DNA from: a bacterium
Lineage (GTDB): Bacteria > Myxococcota_A > Bradymonadia > UBA7976 > UBA1532
Assembly (NCBI GenBank): GCA_030426085.1
Contig: JAUHYW010000001.1
Coordinates: 62,001 to 126,000 of the forward strand
DNA: 64,000 nt
Direction of reading: 5' to 3'
The notes under the pieces are model-generated. The model worked only from the letters and a program-made list of their open reading frames with translations. It did no database searches and was not told the DNA's origin. The position numbers and the translations under genes were made by a program. Positions 8,616-16,617 of the stretch are shown piece after piece (within the stretch, counting starts at the first letter, position 1; every line of letters begins with the position of its first letter).

Positions 8616-9206
8616 TCAGAGCTTCACCGCGATGTCCACCCGACGCTCGAGCGGCCAGTGGTCGGGATCGGCCCGGGCGGCCCGCTCGCCGCGGGCCTCC
8701 ACCGCGATGCGCTCGTCGGCCACGCCCTCGGCCCGCAACAGGCGGGCGACCTGCCGGGCCCGGCGCTCGGCGAGCTTGGCGTTGTATTCGCCGTCGCCCC
8801 ACGGATCGGTGTGCCCGATGAGGACCACCTCGGCCGCCTGCAACGGGCCCTCGCCCAGGCACTCGCCCAGCCGGCGGATGTGAGCGGTTGCCTCGGGGGT
8901 CGGCTCGACGCTGTCGAAGCGGAACATGGGGGTCGGCATCGCCACCGGCCCGCAGCGCTCGATGACGAGGGGGTCGATGTTCAGCTCGACCAGCGTCAGC
9001 GCCGCCTCGTCGGGCGGCTCGATCGCCTCCCGCTCGGGCGGGGGCATCTCCTCGTGCTGCACCGGCGGCTGCATCTCGCTGAGGCCGGTGCGCGGCAACT
9101 CCTGATCGGTGTCGGGCTTGGGGGTGGCCGCGGTGCACGCGCTCAGGGCGAGGGCCGCCGCGGCGAGCGCGAGCCCGGTCGGGCGGGGTCGGAGGTCGTG
9201 GGTCAT
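8616..9206 (-). CDS. OmpA-family peptidoglycan-associated lipoprotein
   Basis: 196 aa. A signal peptide ends in the lipobox LSAC, so the mature protein is a lipoprotein. A Pro/Glu-rich linker follows. The C-terminal 110 residues form an OmpA-like domain: FRFDSVEPTPEA, VVLIGHTDPWGDGEYN, LAERRARQVARLL and the final ERRVDI. These include the Asp and Arg that bind meso-diaminopimelate in this family. It probably tethers the outer membrane to peptidoglycan. It stands 48 bp downstream of the baeRF gene on the same strand. Confidence 0.88.
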   Translation of the reverse strand: MTHDLRPRPTGLALAAAALALSACTAATPKPDTDQELPRTGLSEMQPPVQHEEMPPPEREAIEPPDEAALTLVELNIDPLVIERCGPVAMPTPMFRFDSVEPTPEATAHIRRLGECLGEGPLQAAEVVLIGHTDPWGDGEYNAKLAERRARQVARLLRAEGVADERIAVEARGERAARADPDHWPLERRVDIAVKL

Positions 9207-9254
9207 GGGTGTCTCCTTTCGAGATCGGTGACGAGATGGGGTGGAACGGCGCGC

Positions 9255-10340
9255 TCAGTAGCGCATCACCGCTTCGAAGGTGCGGTCGCCGGGCAGCATG
9301 GGCTGATCGACCTCGAACACCCGGCCGCCCTTGATCCACGTCTCCCGGGCCAGGGTCTCGATGCGCGCCGGATCGGCGTCGATCGCGTCGGTCAGGTACA
9401 GCGCCTCGACCCGCCCCGCGCGGGCAGCGTCGATCGCGTCGTCCAGATCGTGAGTCGCCTTGCCCTTGCTCTCGAGCCCCTCGATCGCGCCGAGGTGTCT
9501 CATGCGCCGGGCCCGGATGACCGGCTCGGCGACGGCCCAGCTCTTCTCGTGCAGGTCATCGGCCTCGAAGCGGCCCGGCGCGCCGTGGATCCAATCGGCG
9601 CACAGCCGGTTCCAGTCGCAGACCTTGCGGAAGAGGCCCACGTTGTTCTCGGTGCCGGCCAGCACCACCGGGGCGTCGGGATCCATCGCCGCGGGCAGAG
9701 TGCGGGCGACCCAGGCGGCGTACTTGCGCAGCTCGCCGTCCTCTTTGGTCTCGCCGGCGCCCTGGCCGTGGAAGACCGCCGCCTGCCCCGGGCCGTTGCC
9801 GCTGTGATGCTGGACGTGCGGGCCGCTCAGGCGGTGTCCCACCACGTCGGCGAGGCAGGTGGGGGTGTCTTCGGGCAGGATGACCGGCCGCAGCTCGTAG
9901 CGGGTGCCGACGTACAGGTTCACCGTCTCCTGGCCGAACTCGACGACGTGGAACCGCCCGTCGAAGTCGACGAGGGGCAGGACCGGCCGCACGACGAAGG
10001 CCGGCCCGATGTGGGCCGAGGTCTCGACCGGCACCGGCAGGGCGTGGGCCGAGGTGCGCTCCCGGCCGCGGTAGACCGCCAGGCCGTGATCCTGGTGCTG
10101 CCAGAACTCGTGGTCGTCCCGCATCCGGATCAGGGGCGCGAGCAGCGCTGATCGGGTCGACTCGTCGATGTCGTCCCGCTCGGCGAGGCGCCGCTCGACC
10201 TCGCGCACGAGGTTGCCGAAGCGGATGGGGTTCTGCTGCACTTCCCGCCCCGCGCGCACCGTGGGCAGGTACAGCGAGATCGCCGGGCCCTGCGTATCGG
10301 TCATCAGCGCGTCGAGGTCCTCTCTACGGATCGGCTTCAT
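9255..10340 (-). CDS. baeRF-type protein (bacterial eRF1/Pelota-like domain)
   Basis: 361 aa. The N-terminus MKPIRREDLDAL, then PAISLYLPT and AGREVQQNPIRFGNL, followed by RYELRPVIL and VVLAGTENN, is the pattern of the bacterial archaeo-eukaryotic release-factor (baeRF) families. These carry eRF1/Pelota-like domains of uncertain function, suggested to act on stalled ribosomes or in stress. A His-rich loop (GPHVQHHSGNG) precedes the third part. I cannot assign the exact baeRF subfamily. It diverges from the 165-aa gene on the plus strand across a 271-bp gap in which I see no clear promoter. Confidence 0.75.
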   Translation of the reverse strand: MKPIRREDLDALMTDTQGPAISLYLPTVRAGREVQQNPIRFGNLVREVERRLAERDDIDESTRSALLAPLIRMRDDHEFWQHQDHGLAVYRGRERTSAHALPVPVETSAHIGPAFVVRPVLPLVDFDGRFHVVEFGQETVNLYVGTRYELRPVILPEDTPTCLADVVGHRLSGPHVQHHSGNGPGQAAVFHGQGAGETKEDGELRKYAAWVARTLPAAMDPDAPVVLAGTENNVGLFRKVCDWNRLCADWIHGAPGRFEADDLHEKSWAVAEPVIRARRMRHLGAIEGLESKGKATHDLDDAIDAARAGRVEALYLTDAIDADPARIETLARETWIKGGRVFEVDQPMLPGDRTFEAVMRY

Positions 10341-10611
10341 CGGAACTCCAGGTCGGTGGTGTCATGCCGGATGGCTCCCTGACACTCAATGCAGAGGGCA
10401 TGCCGTGTCGGATCCGGGCCGGATCCGGGGCCGTGGGCGCGGTCGAGCGAAGGGTGGACGGGGCAGAACGCCTCGATGCGCCTGCCTTCGGGGCGATTCC
10501 CCCCTGTCATCGGGCGAGCCGACGGCCCCGGGCGCTCGATCGGGGGTGGCATATGACATGCAGTCCACAGCCGACGACGCGAACCCACGACCCGACCGAC
10601 CAGGAGCGATC

Positions 10612-11109
10612 ATGACCGCAGCCATCACCGCCACTTTCAGCAGTTCGACCCACGCCGAGGCCGCGCTCGAGGCGCTCTACGATGCCGGGTTCATCGACGG
10701 GGCGGGCGTGTGGAGCAGCCGCGAGCCGCAGCCCACCATCGAGGTGCGGGGGTCGATCGCGACGGTCGAGACGGCCACCGCCATCATCCAGGACCACCGC
10801 CCGATGAGCCTCGAGGAGGCGTGCCAGTCGATGCCCCTGCGGGGGTACGAGGTCGGATCTTCGGCCCACACCCAGAACAAGAAGACCGCCGCGGAGCAAT
10901 GGCGCGCCCGACGGGCGGAGGCGGCCAGCGACCCCCAGGCGTGGGCCGAGGCGCGCCGCGCGGTGCGCTTCGGCGGCCAGCGCCCCGGGCGGGATGGGTT
11001 CGGCGGCCAGACCGGCACCCGCCTCGGCAGCTCGATGCGCGATCGCTACGTCGCCGTCCGCGACGACCAGGGGCCGCGCACGCTCACCAATGGGGGCGAC
11101 GCCGACTGA
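10612..11109 (+). CDS. uncharacterised 165-aa protein
   Basis: ATG at 10612 with CAGGAG 6 bp upstream. A much longer in-frame ORF extends to 10168 but is antisense to the baeRF gene. The N-terminal 70 residues (ITATFSSSTHAEAALEALYDAGF, shown as its first part ITATFSSSTHAEAA) suggest a small alpha/beta fold like proteins that bind a ligand near a membrane or stress partner. The C-terminal half is polar and Arg/Gly-rich. Family not recognised. Divergent transcription from the baeRF gene hints at a shared stress-related role, but this is weak. Confidence 0.6.
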   Translation: MTAAITATFSSSTHAEAALEALYDAGFIDGAGVWSSREPQPTIEVRGSIATVETATAIIQDHRPMSLEEACQSMPLRGYEVGSSAHTQNKKTAAEQWRARRAEAASDPQAWAEARRAVRFGGQRPGRDGFGGQTGTRLGSSMRDRYVAVRDDQGPRTLTNGGDAD

Positions 11110-11130
11110 CGGCCCTCGGACCCACCCCGC

Positions 11131-12465
11131 TCAGTCCAGCTCGATGCACGCGATGCGGGCCCCGCCCTCGCCGTAATCGTGGATGACCATCGAGGTGCCC
11201 TCGGGGCGGACCAGCACCGGCAGGGTCGCCGACTGCAACCCGTCACCGCTGGCGTCGGTCTCGATGTCCAACCACAGCTCGTTCGTCTCGACCGCGCCCT
11301 CGATCCCGGGGTCGATCTTGTAGTGCCCGCCACCGGCCTGCACCGCGCAGCTGTACGTGTGCAGGTGCACCGGATAGCGCTGCCCGGGGCGCGCGCCCTG
11401 GATCCCGATCAGCCCCTGCGTCGTGCCGTCGAGGCGCCGGATGAGCTGCCCTTCGCCCATCAGCCCGCCATAGCCCTGCTCGACCCCCGCCGGCAACAAC
11501 ACCGAGCGGCCCCGGGTCTCGAGGGGCCCGAAGTCCCGCCGCACCAGCGTGGCGCAGCCCACCTTGGGCGCCGCGCCGCCCGCCTGCCGATGGATCACGA
11601 TCGACTGAGCCGACGCCCGGGCGGCGTGCGGGCTGTCGAGCACCGCGGTGGCCCGCCCGTCGGGGCCGGGGGTCACCGCGGGCCACAGCTCGTTCTCGGC
11701 GAGCGTCTCGGCGATGGTGGGGTCGATCTTGTAGTGCCCGCCGGCGTCGGCGACGTGGCACGGCAGCGCGTGCACGTGGGCCCCGTAGCCCTGGTCGGGG
11801 CGCAGGCCGCTGACGTCGAGCTCGATCCGGGTGCCGCCGGGCGTCACCTCGATCGTGGCGCTGCCCCCGATGGTGCCGTCGGCGACCGAGGCCGACGCGA
11901 ACGGGGCGAAGCCGCCGGTGGCGCTCCAGGTGTCGGATCCGGGCGCCTGCAGATCGGCGCAGGCCATCTCGGCAGAGTTGGCCATCGGATCGTGGATCAC
12001 CACCGACTGCGCGTCCCCCCGGGCGGCGTGGGGGGTCGCGACCGCGCCCCGCCCGACGCCGTATTCGTCGGCCACGAGCACCGGCCAGATCTCGTTGTCG
12101 GCCGAGACCCCGTCCACGGTCGGATCGAGCTTGTAGTGCGGCCCGCCGAGGGAGATGGCGCAGGGGAAGGCGTGCACGTGGGCCCCGTACTCGACCCCCG
12201 GGGCGAGCCCGTCGACGTAGAGCTGGACCTCGGTGGTGCCGTCGCCCCGGCGCACGAGCTGCGCTCGACCGCCGATGCCGACGTAGTCGCCGAAGCCCGC
12301 GAAGCGGCCGGCGAGCAGGGCGTCGATCGGTCGATCGGCGAGCGGGGGAGGCTCGATGGTGTAGCCGGCCGGGGGCTCGGGCGGGGGATCTTCGGCGCCG
12401 TCACAGGCGAGGGCGCCGAGGGCGCAGGCGAGGCACAGCGGCAGTTTCAGGGCCCGTCCGATCAT
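11131..12465 (-). CDS. lipoprotein of three tandem Cu/Zn-superoxide-dismutase-like domains
   Basis: 444 aa from the ATG at 12465. A signal peptide ends near the lipobox ALAC. Three repeats of about 130 residues follow. Each contains a His-x-His motif (GAHVHAFPC, GAHVHALPC, PVHLHTYSC), then GGPHYKLDP/GGHYKIDP/GGHYKIDP, then a C-terminal (S)VVIH ... ACADL-type end (SVVIHD/ACADL, SIVIHR/GCATL, SMVIHD/ACIEL). These correspond to the HxH, GGHFNP and MVH...ACG motifs of Cu/Zn SOD, so copper ligands seem largely retained. The electrostatic-loop spacing is shorter than in classical SOD. It could be a periplasmic or surface copper-binding or SOD-like protein. Activity is unproven. Confidence 0.8.
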   Translation of the reverse strand: MIGRALKLPLCLACALGALACDGAEDPPPEPPAGYTIEPPPLADRPIDALLAGRFAGFGDYVGIGGRAQLVRRGDGTTEVQLYVDGLAPGVEYGAHVHAFPCAISLGGPHYKLDPTVDGVSADNEIWPVLVADEYGVGRGAVATPHAARGDAQSVVIHDPMANSAEMACADLQAPGSDTWSATGGFAPFASASVADGTIGGSATIEVTPGGTRIELDVSGLRPDQGYGAHVHALPCHVADAGGHYKIDPTIAETLAENELWPAVTPGPDGRATAVLDSPHAARASAQSIVIHRQAGGAAPKVGCATLVRRDFGPLETRGRSVLLPAGVEQGYGGLMGEGQLIRRLDGTTQGLIGIQGARPGQRYPVHLHTYSCAVQAGGGHYKIDPGIEGAVETNELWLDIETDASGDGLQSATLPVLVRPEGTSMVIHDYGEGGARIACIELD

Positions 12466-12553
12466 CACGGCCTCCTCACGGTGATCGTTTGTAGCACGGA
12501 CGGGGGGTCGGGGGATCCCCTCGGCGGGGCCCGGGGGCGCGACGGGCCGGGCT

Positions 12554-13180
12554 TCAGCGGCCGGGGATGCCCCCGGTGACGGCCGCCGCGGGCAGGTCGC
12601 CCCGGGTCCACAGGGTGCGCTCGACGAAGACATCGAACCACCGCTCGAGGCGGGCCTGCACCGCCGGGCCCTCGAGCGCGCCCAGGGCTCGGGCGATGGC
12701 CTCGAAGGTGGCGATGCGGTCGGGGTCGGGGTGGCTGCGCAGCCGATAGCGGGAGGGCGGCCCCGGCGGCAGGCGCACCTTGGCCGCGTCGCGCAGGGCC
12801 GGCACCCGCTGCACCAGCTTGCGGGCCTGGCGCCAGTTGCCGTCGGGCACCAGCAGGGTCACCGGGCGGGGGTCGGCCGGCGCGGGCGCCAGGACCGGGG
12901 CCCCGGGCAGGGGATAGAGCAGGCACACCCGGCGGGCGGGGTCGACCAGCCCCTCGGGGTCGAGCGGCGCGCCCGGCCGCCCCCGCACCCGCAGCTCGGC
13001 CCCCCGGAGCGTCAGCGGCGCGAGCCGGCCGGAGTTGCTGCTGCGCCCGCTCTCGGCGACGTGCTGCACGATGATGACCCGGGTTCGCACCGGCAGCGGC
13101 GTGACCAGCGGACACATGCACAGCGCGGTGTGCAGCGCGCAGGCCGGGCAGCGGGGCAGGGTGGGGGTCGAGCGGGCCAC
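12554..13180 (-). CDS. DTW-domain tRNA-uridine aminocarboxypropyltransferase
   Basis: 208 aa if it starts at the GTG at 13180; an in-frame TTG at 13216 would add 12 residues, and neither start has a clear ribosome site. The N-terminal zinc-knuckle-like cluster CPACALHTALCMC and the core VPDGNWRQARKL (the family's D-[T/N]-W motif) identify a DTW protein. The family transfers the 3-amino-3-carboxypropyl group of SAM to tRNA uridine (acp3U, as TapT/TuaA). HVAESGRSSNSGRL is also typical. It probably acts alone; the neighbours are unrelated. Confidence 0.85.
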   Translation of the reverse strand: MARSTPTLPRCPACALHTALCMCPLVTPLPVRTRVIIVQHVAESGRSSNSGRLAPLTLRGAELRVRGRPGAPLDPEGLVDPARRVCLLYPLPGAPVLAPAPADPRPVTLLVPDGNWRQARKLVQRVPALRDAAKVRLPPGPPSRYRLRSHPDPDRIATFEAIARALGALEGPAVQARLERWFDVFVERTLWTRGDLPAAAVTGGIPGR

Positions 13181-13237
13181 GGCGGGCAGGTAGCAAGTCG
13201 CCCGCGGCCGGCGCAAGGGCGATCGCGGGGGCGCGGG

Positions 13238-14254
13238 TCAGGGCGCGACGAGCGCGTCGACCGCCGGACGCAGCAGGCTGCCGGGGGCCCGGGCGCGGAA
13301 GGCGTCGGCCGCGCGGCGGGCTTCGGCCGGGCGATCGGCGGCCAGCAGCCAGCGGATGCGCAGCAGGGCCCGCTCGTCGGCCAGCCGGCCGGCGGGGAAG
13401 CGGCGGCGGTGGGCGTCGAGCGCGCGCCGGGCGGCAGGCAGATCGGCGGCTTCGAGCCCGTGCAGCGCGTCGAGCAAAAGGCCGCGTTCGGCGGCGAGCG
13501 CGGTGTCCGCGGTGGGCGCGTCGGCTCGGGGGTCGGGGGCTGGGGCCGGCGCTGGAGCCGGGGCCGGGGTCGGAGGGGGATCGATCACAGCGGGGCGCGC
13601 CGCGGCGGCCGGCGCCGGGGCCGGCGCGCGCTCGCGGATCGAGCGGGTGGTCGGCCTGCGCCGGGAGGGGCGGGGCTCGGCGTGAGACCGTGGGGTCCGG
13701 GCCGGCCGGGGTGGCTGCTCGTCCGATTCGAGGGCCCCCCGCAGATCCCCGGGATCCGAGCCGCCGACCGGCGCGGTCGACGACGCCGACCCACGCGCCG
13801 GCGCCGTGGGGGCCAGTGTCGGGGGCCCTTCGTCCGCCTGCGACGGCGGGTCGATCCGGGCCTCGGCCTGCGCCGCGGGCGGCGCCTCGTCTACTCCGCT
13901 CAGGCCCAGCCAGATCCCGCCGGCCAGCCCCACCGCCAGCAGCCCGGCCAGGGCCACCGCCCACGCCGATCCGCCGGTCGCCACCGCCACGCTCGCGGTC
14001 CCCGCGGCGCCCGCCGACGCCCCCGCGCCGGTGGACGCCGCGCCGGTGGACGCCGTCCCGCTGGATGTCGCCGGGGCCCCCGCGCTCAGCGGGTCGCCGG
14101 TGGGCGTCGGGGCCGCGCCGATCGTCGCCGCGACCCGGGCCAGGACCCGATCCCGGGCGTCCGCGGGCGCCGTCGGCGGGGTCCGGGCCGCGTCGAAGAG
14201 CGCCTGGAGCTCGGGGTCGGGCGGCTCGGGCCATCGCTGTCGATCGTCGGTCAT
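13238..14254 (-). CDS. probable ECF anti-sigma/membrane regulator with TPR-like C-terminus
   Basis: 338 aa from the ATG at 14254, overlapping the sigma-factor stop by 4 bp. The N-terminal 60 residues are polar and presumably cytoplasmic (PEPPDPELQALFDAARTPP), but lack the HxxxCxxC zinc motif of classical anti-sigma factors. One hydrophobic membrane segment follows (WAVALAGLLAVGLAGG, about residues 98-116). Then comes a long Pro/Ala/Arg-rich linker with AP repeats, and a C-terminal helical region (ERGLLLDALHGLEAADL, then ARRALDAHRRRF) that reads like two TPR-type hairpins. Coupling to the ECF gene argues for an anti-sigma role; that is inference from position and topology. Confidence 0.7.
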   Translation of the reverse strand: MTDDRQRWPEPPDPELQALFDAARTPPTAPADARDRVLARVAATIGAAPTPTGDPLSAGAPATSSGTASTGAASTGAGASAGAAGTASVAVATGGSAWAVALAGLLAVGLAGGIWLGLSGVDEAPPAAQAEARIDPPSQADEGPPTLAPTAPARGSASSTAPVGGSDPGDLRGALESDEQPPRPARTPRSHAEPRPSRRRPTTRSIRERAPAPAPAAAARPAVIDPPPTPAPAPAPAPAPDPRADAPTADTALAAERGLLLDALHGLEAADLPAARRALDAHRRRFPAGRLADERALLRIRWLLAADRPAEARRAADAFRARAPGSLLRPAVDALVAP

Positions 14255-14781
14255 GCCGCTCCCCTGATCAGGGTCAGTCGTCGCACGGCCGCCCGGAAGC
14301 GGGCCCGGGCGGTGCGCAGCCGGGAGTAGACGGTGTTGAGCGGGATCGCCAGCGCCTCGGCCGCCTCGGGCCCACTCGCCCCGTCGATGTCGCACAGCAC
14401 CAGCACCGCCCGCCGGTCGAGGTCGAGCTCGGCCAGCGCTTCTTCGACCAGCGCCCGGGCCTCGCGGGCGGCGAGCACCTCGTCGGGCCCCGGGGCGCGG
14501 GTCGTGCGGTCGAGGCCGGCCCGCGCGTCGAGCTGCTCCCGGCGGTGGTGGGCCCGGCGCCGGGTGTCGGCCGCGACCCGCCAGGCGATGCCGCCCAGCC
14601 AGGCCCGCGCCGAGCGCTCGGGGTCGAACTCGGCCAGCTTGCGGTGCACGACGACGAATACGTCGTGGGCCGCGTCCTCCAGCTCGCGCTCGGCGACGCC
14701 GAAGCGGCGCAGCGTGTGCCACACATGGTCGAAGTAGCGCTCGTAGAGCAGGCGGAAGGTGGGCTCGGGCATCTCGATCAT
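14251..14781 (-). CDS. ECF-family RNA polymerase sigma factor
   Basis: 176 aa from the ATG at 14781 (MIEMPEPTFRLLYERYFDHV). Region 2 is seen as LYERYFDHVWHTLRRFG, ELEDAAHDVFVVVHRKL and RSARAWLGGIAWRVAADTRR. Region 4 is seen as LAELDLDRRAVLVLCDIDG, then EAAEALAIPLNTVYSRL, a helix-turn-helix for the -35 element. It directs transcription of a small regulon, presumably envelope-related. It is followed by its likely membrane regulator and diverges from an exported-protein gene at 14900, a set that recurs in Polyangia. Confidence 0.9.
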   Translation of the reverse strand: MIEMPEPTFRLLYERYFDHVWHTLRRFGVAERELEDAAHDVFVVVHRKLAEFDPERSARAWLGGIAWRVAADTRRRAHHRREQLDARAGLDRTTRAPGPDEVLAAREARALVEEALAELDLDRRAVLVLCDIDGASGPEAAEALAIPLNTVYSRLRTARARFRAAVRRLTLIRGAA

Positions 14782-14899
14782 GACTTGGGGGCAGCGTGCC
14801 CGATCCGTCGGAGAAAATCGCCCGCCGGTCGCCGCGCCCGCCGATTGCGCGGGGCCGGCGGGTGTGTGAGCCTCGGGCGGGCCCGATCCCGGAGGCGAC

Positions 14900-15796
14900 G
14901 TGGACCGCATCGCGCACACCCCGGCCCGGCCGCGCGCCGCGCTCGTCGGCGTCGCGCTCGCCTTGTGCCTGGCCTCGGCCGCCGAGGCGGTGACCCTGCG
15001 CTACGCCGCGCCCGACGGCTGCCCGGCGCCGGCCGCGCTGCGGGCCGCGGTGTCCGAGGCGCTCGGCGGGGTCGATCCCCCCGGCACGCTGGTGGTCGAG
15101 GTGGCCGCCGATCGACGCTCGGCCCGCATCGGGCTGCTCGGATCGGACGGGCGGATGCTGGGCCGGCGCACGGTGACCTCGCCGGTGGCCGATTGCGCCG
15201 CGCTCGTCCGGGCGGCGGGCCTCATCGGCGGGCTCGCCCTGGCGCCGCTGGCCGCGCCCGCGCCGGATCCGGAGTCGATCGTCACCGCGCCCGCTTCACC
15301 GCCCGCCGCGCCCCCGAGCCCGATCGCGTGGGGCGGCGCGGTCGGCCTCGGCGTGGCCCTCGCGCTGCAACCGGGCGCGGCGCTGGCGCTCGACGGCGGG
15401 CTGCGGGTGAGCCGCGGGGCGTGGGCCGGGGTCTTCGGGATCGCGCTGGCCGGCGCCCCGGCGTGGGCCGACGGCGAGGCGGGCGGCGGGCGGGTGCGCA
15501 GCGGACGCCTGGTCGGCGCGCTGCGGGCGTGCGGCGCCCGGTGGGGGCTCGAGGCGTGCCTCGGCGCGCTGGCCGGGGTCGAGGCCCATCAGGGCGCGGC
15601 CTTCGCCCGCGATCGGCGCAGCGCGGGCCCCTGGCTGGCGGGCAGCCTGCGGGTCGAGTGGCGGGTCTTCGGGCGCTGGGGCCCTCGGGTCGAGATCGTG
15701 GCCCCGGTGGGGCGGGTGACGCTCACGGTGGACGGCGAGCCGGCGTGGACGACGCCCGCGGTCGGCGGCGCGCTGGGGTTGGGCGCGGTCTTCTGA
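14900..15796 (+). CDS. exported protein, possible outer-membrane component of the ECF locus
   Basis: 298 aa from a GTG at 14900. A signal peptide (AALVGVALALCLASAAEA) is followed by a Cys-containing N-terminal domain of about 100 residues (PDGCPAPAALRAAV ... CAALVRAAGLIGG). After a short Pro/Ala linker comes a glycine/alanine-rich region with alternating hydrophobic residues (WGGAVGLGVALALQPG, LGGALGLGAVF) consistent with a small beta-barrel. The last residue is Phe, as in many outer-membrane proteins. Family not recognised. It diverges from the sigma factor by 118 bp and is a plausible target or sensor of that system. Confidence 0.7.
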   Translation: MDRIAHTPARPRAALVGVALALCLASAAEAVTLRYAAPDGCPAPAALRAAVSEALGGVDPPGTLVVEVAADRRSARIGLLGSDGRMLGRRTVTSPVADCAALVRAAGLIGGLALAPLAAPAPDPESIVTAPASPPAAPPSPIAWGGAVGLGVALALQPGAALALDGGLRVSRGAWAGVFGIALAGAPAWADGEAGGGRVRSGRLVGALRACGARWGLEACLGALAGVEAHQGAAFARDRRSAGPWLAGSLRVEWRVFGRWGPRVEIVAPVGRVTLTVDGEPAWTTPAVGGALGLGAVF

Positions 15797-15829
15797 GCGG
15801 GCTGTGGCGCAGGCTGCGGGCGGGGCCCG

Positions 15830-16405
15830 TCAGAAGTTGCCCCGCAGGCCGACGCACAGCGGCACGGTGTGCATGTTGGCGGTGATGTCGTCGCCGTAGG
15901 TGGTGGTGGTGTACCACCCGAGGTGGCTGTAGACGCTGACCGCGTCGTTGATGGCGTAGCTGCCGCCGAAGCCGAAGCGCAGGCTCCAGCCGAAGCGGGT
16001 GTCGTCCGAGCCGCCCTGGCTGTCGTCGACCGAGGTCCACATGCTCGGGCCGCCGGCGAGGAAGGCGTCGAAGGTGACCTTGTCGACGATGGGGAACGCC
16101 ATGCGCACCCGCAGGTGGGGGCTGAGCACCAGCCGGCGGGACTTGGCGCCATCGGCCTTCATCCAGACGAACATCACCTCGCCCCCGAAGCCGACGACGT
16201 CGCCCAGCTTCTGCTCGACCCAGGGCACGAGGCCGAAGCTGGTGTTGGTGTCGCCTTCGAAGGTGCCGTTGCCGGTGTCGACGTCGACGCTCCCGGGGAA
16301 GCCGAGCATGCCCTCCACTCCCCCGACGTACTTGTTTTCGGCCAGCGCCGGGGCGGCGAGGAAGGTGACGAGCAGGGCGGCGGTCAGAGCGTGGCGGTGG
16401 CGCAT
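15830..16405 (-). CDS. outer-membrane beta-barrel protein
   Basis: 191 aa from the ATG at 16405. Signal peptide TAALLVTFLAAPALAENKY with an Ala-Leu-Ala cleavage site. The mature part alternates polar and hydrophobic residues, with a barrel-type pattern (FGLVPWVEQKLGDVVGFGGE, FGWSLRFGFGGSYAI, HLGWYTTTTYG), and ends in the C-terminal aromatic LRGNF expected of BAM substrates. Length suggests about 8 strands. No ligand can be predicted. It converges with the preceding exported-protein gene, 33 bp apart. Confidence 0.78.
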   Translation of the reverse strand: MRHRHALTAALLVTFLAAPALAENKYVGGVEGMLGFPGSVDVDTGNGTFEGDTNTSFGLVPWVEQKLGDVVGFGGEVMFVWMKADGAKSRRLVLSPHLRVRMAFPIVDKVTFDAFLAGGPSMWTSVDDSQGGSDDTRFGWSLRFGFGGSYAINDAVSVYSHLGWYTTTTYGDDITANMHTVPLCVGLRGNF

Positions 16406-16617
16406 AGTCGGCTCCTGTGAGTGTCGTGGTCGATATAGCAGGTGGCGGCGGTCGTGGGGAAGCGAGGGCTGGTCGGGGAACATCTCGGGCGTCCTCGGGG
16501 TGGCGGTGGGGCGACGTCGACGGAATCGTCGCCTGCGGTTTTGGCGAACGGCACGAGCGCTCTGATATTCTGTGCGCCTTTCGCGTGCCCCGGTCACACC
16601 CGATCGGGGAAATCGTG

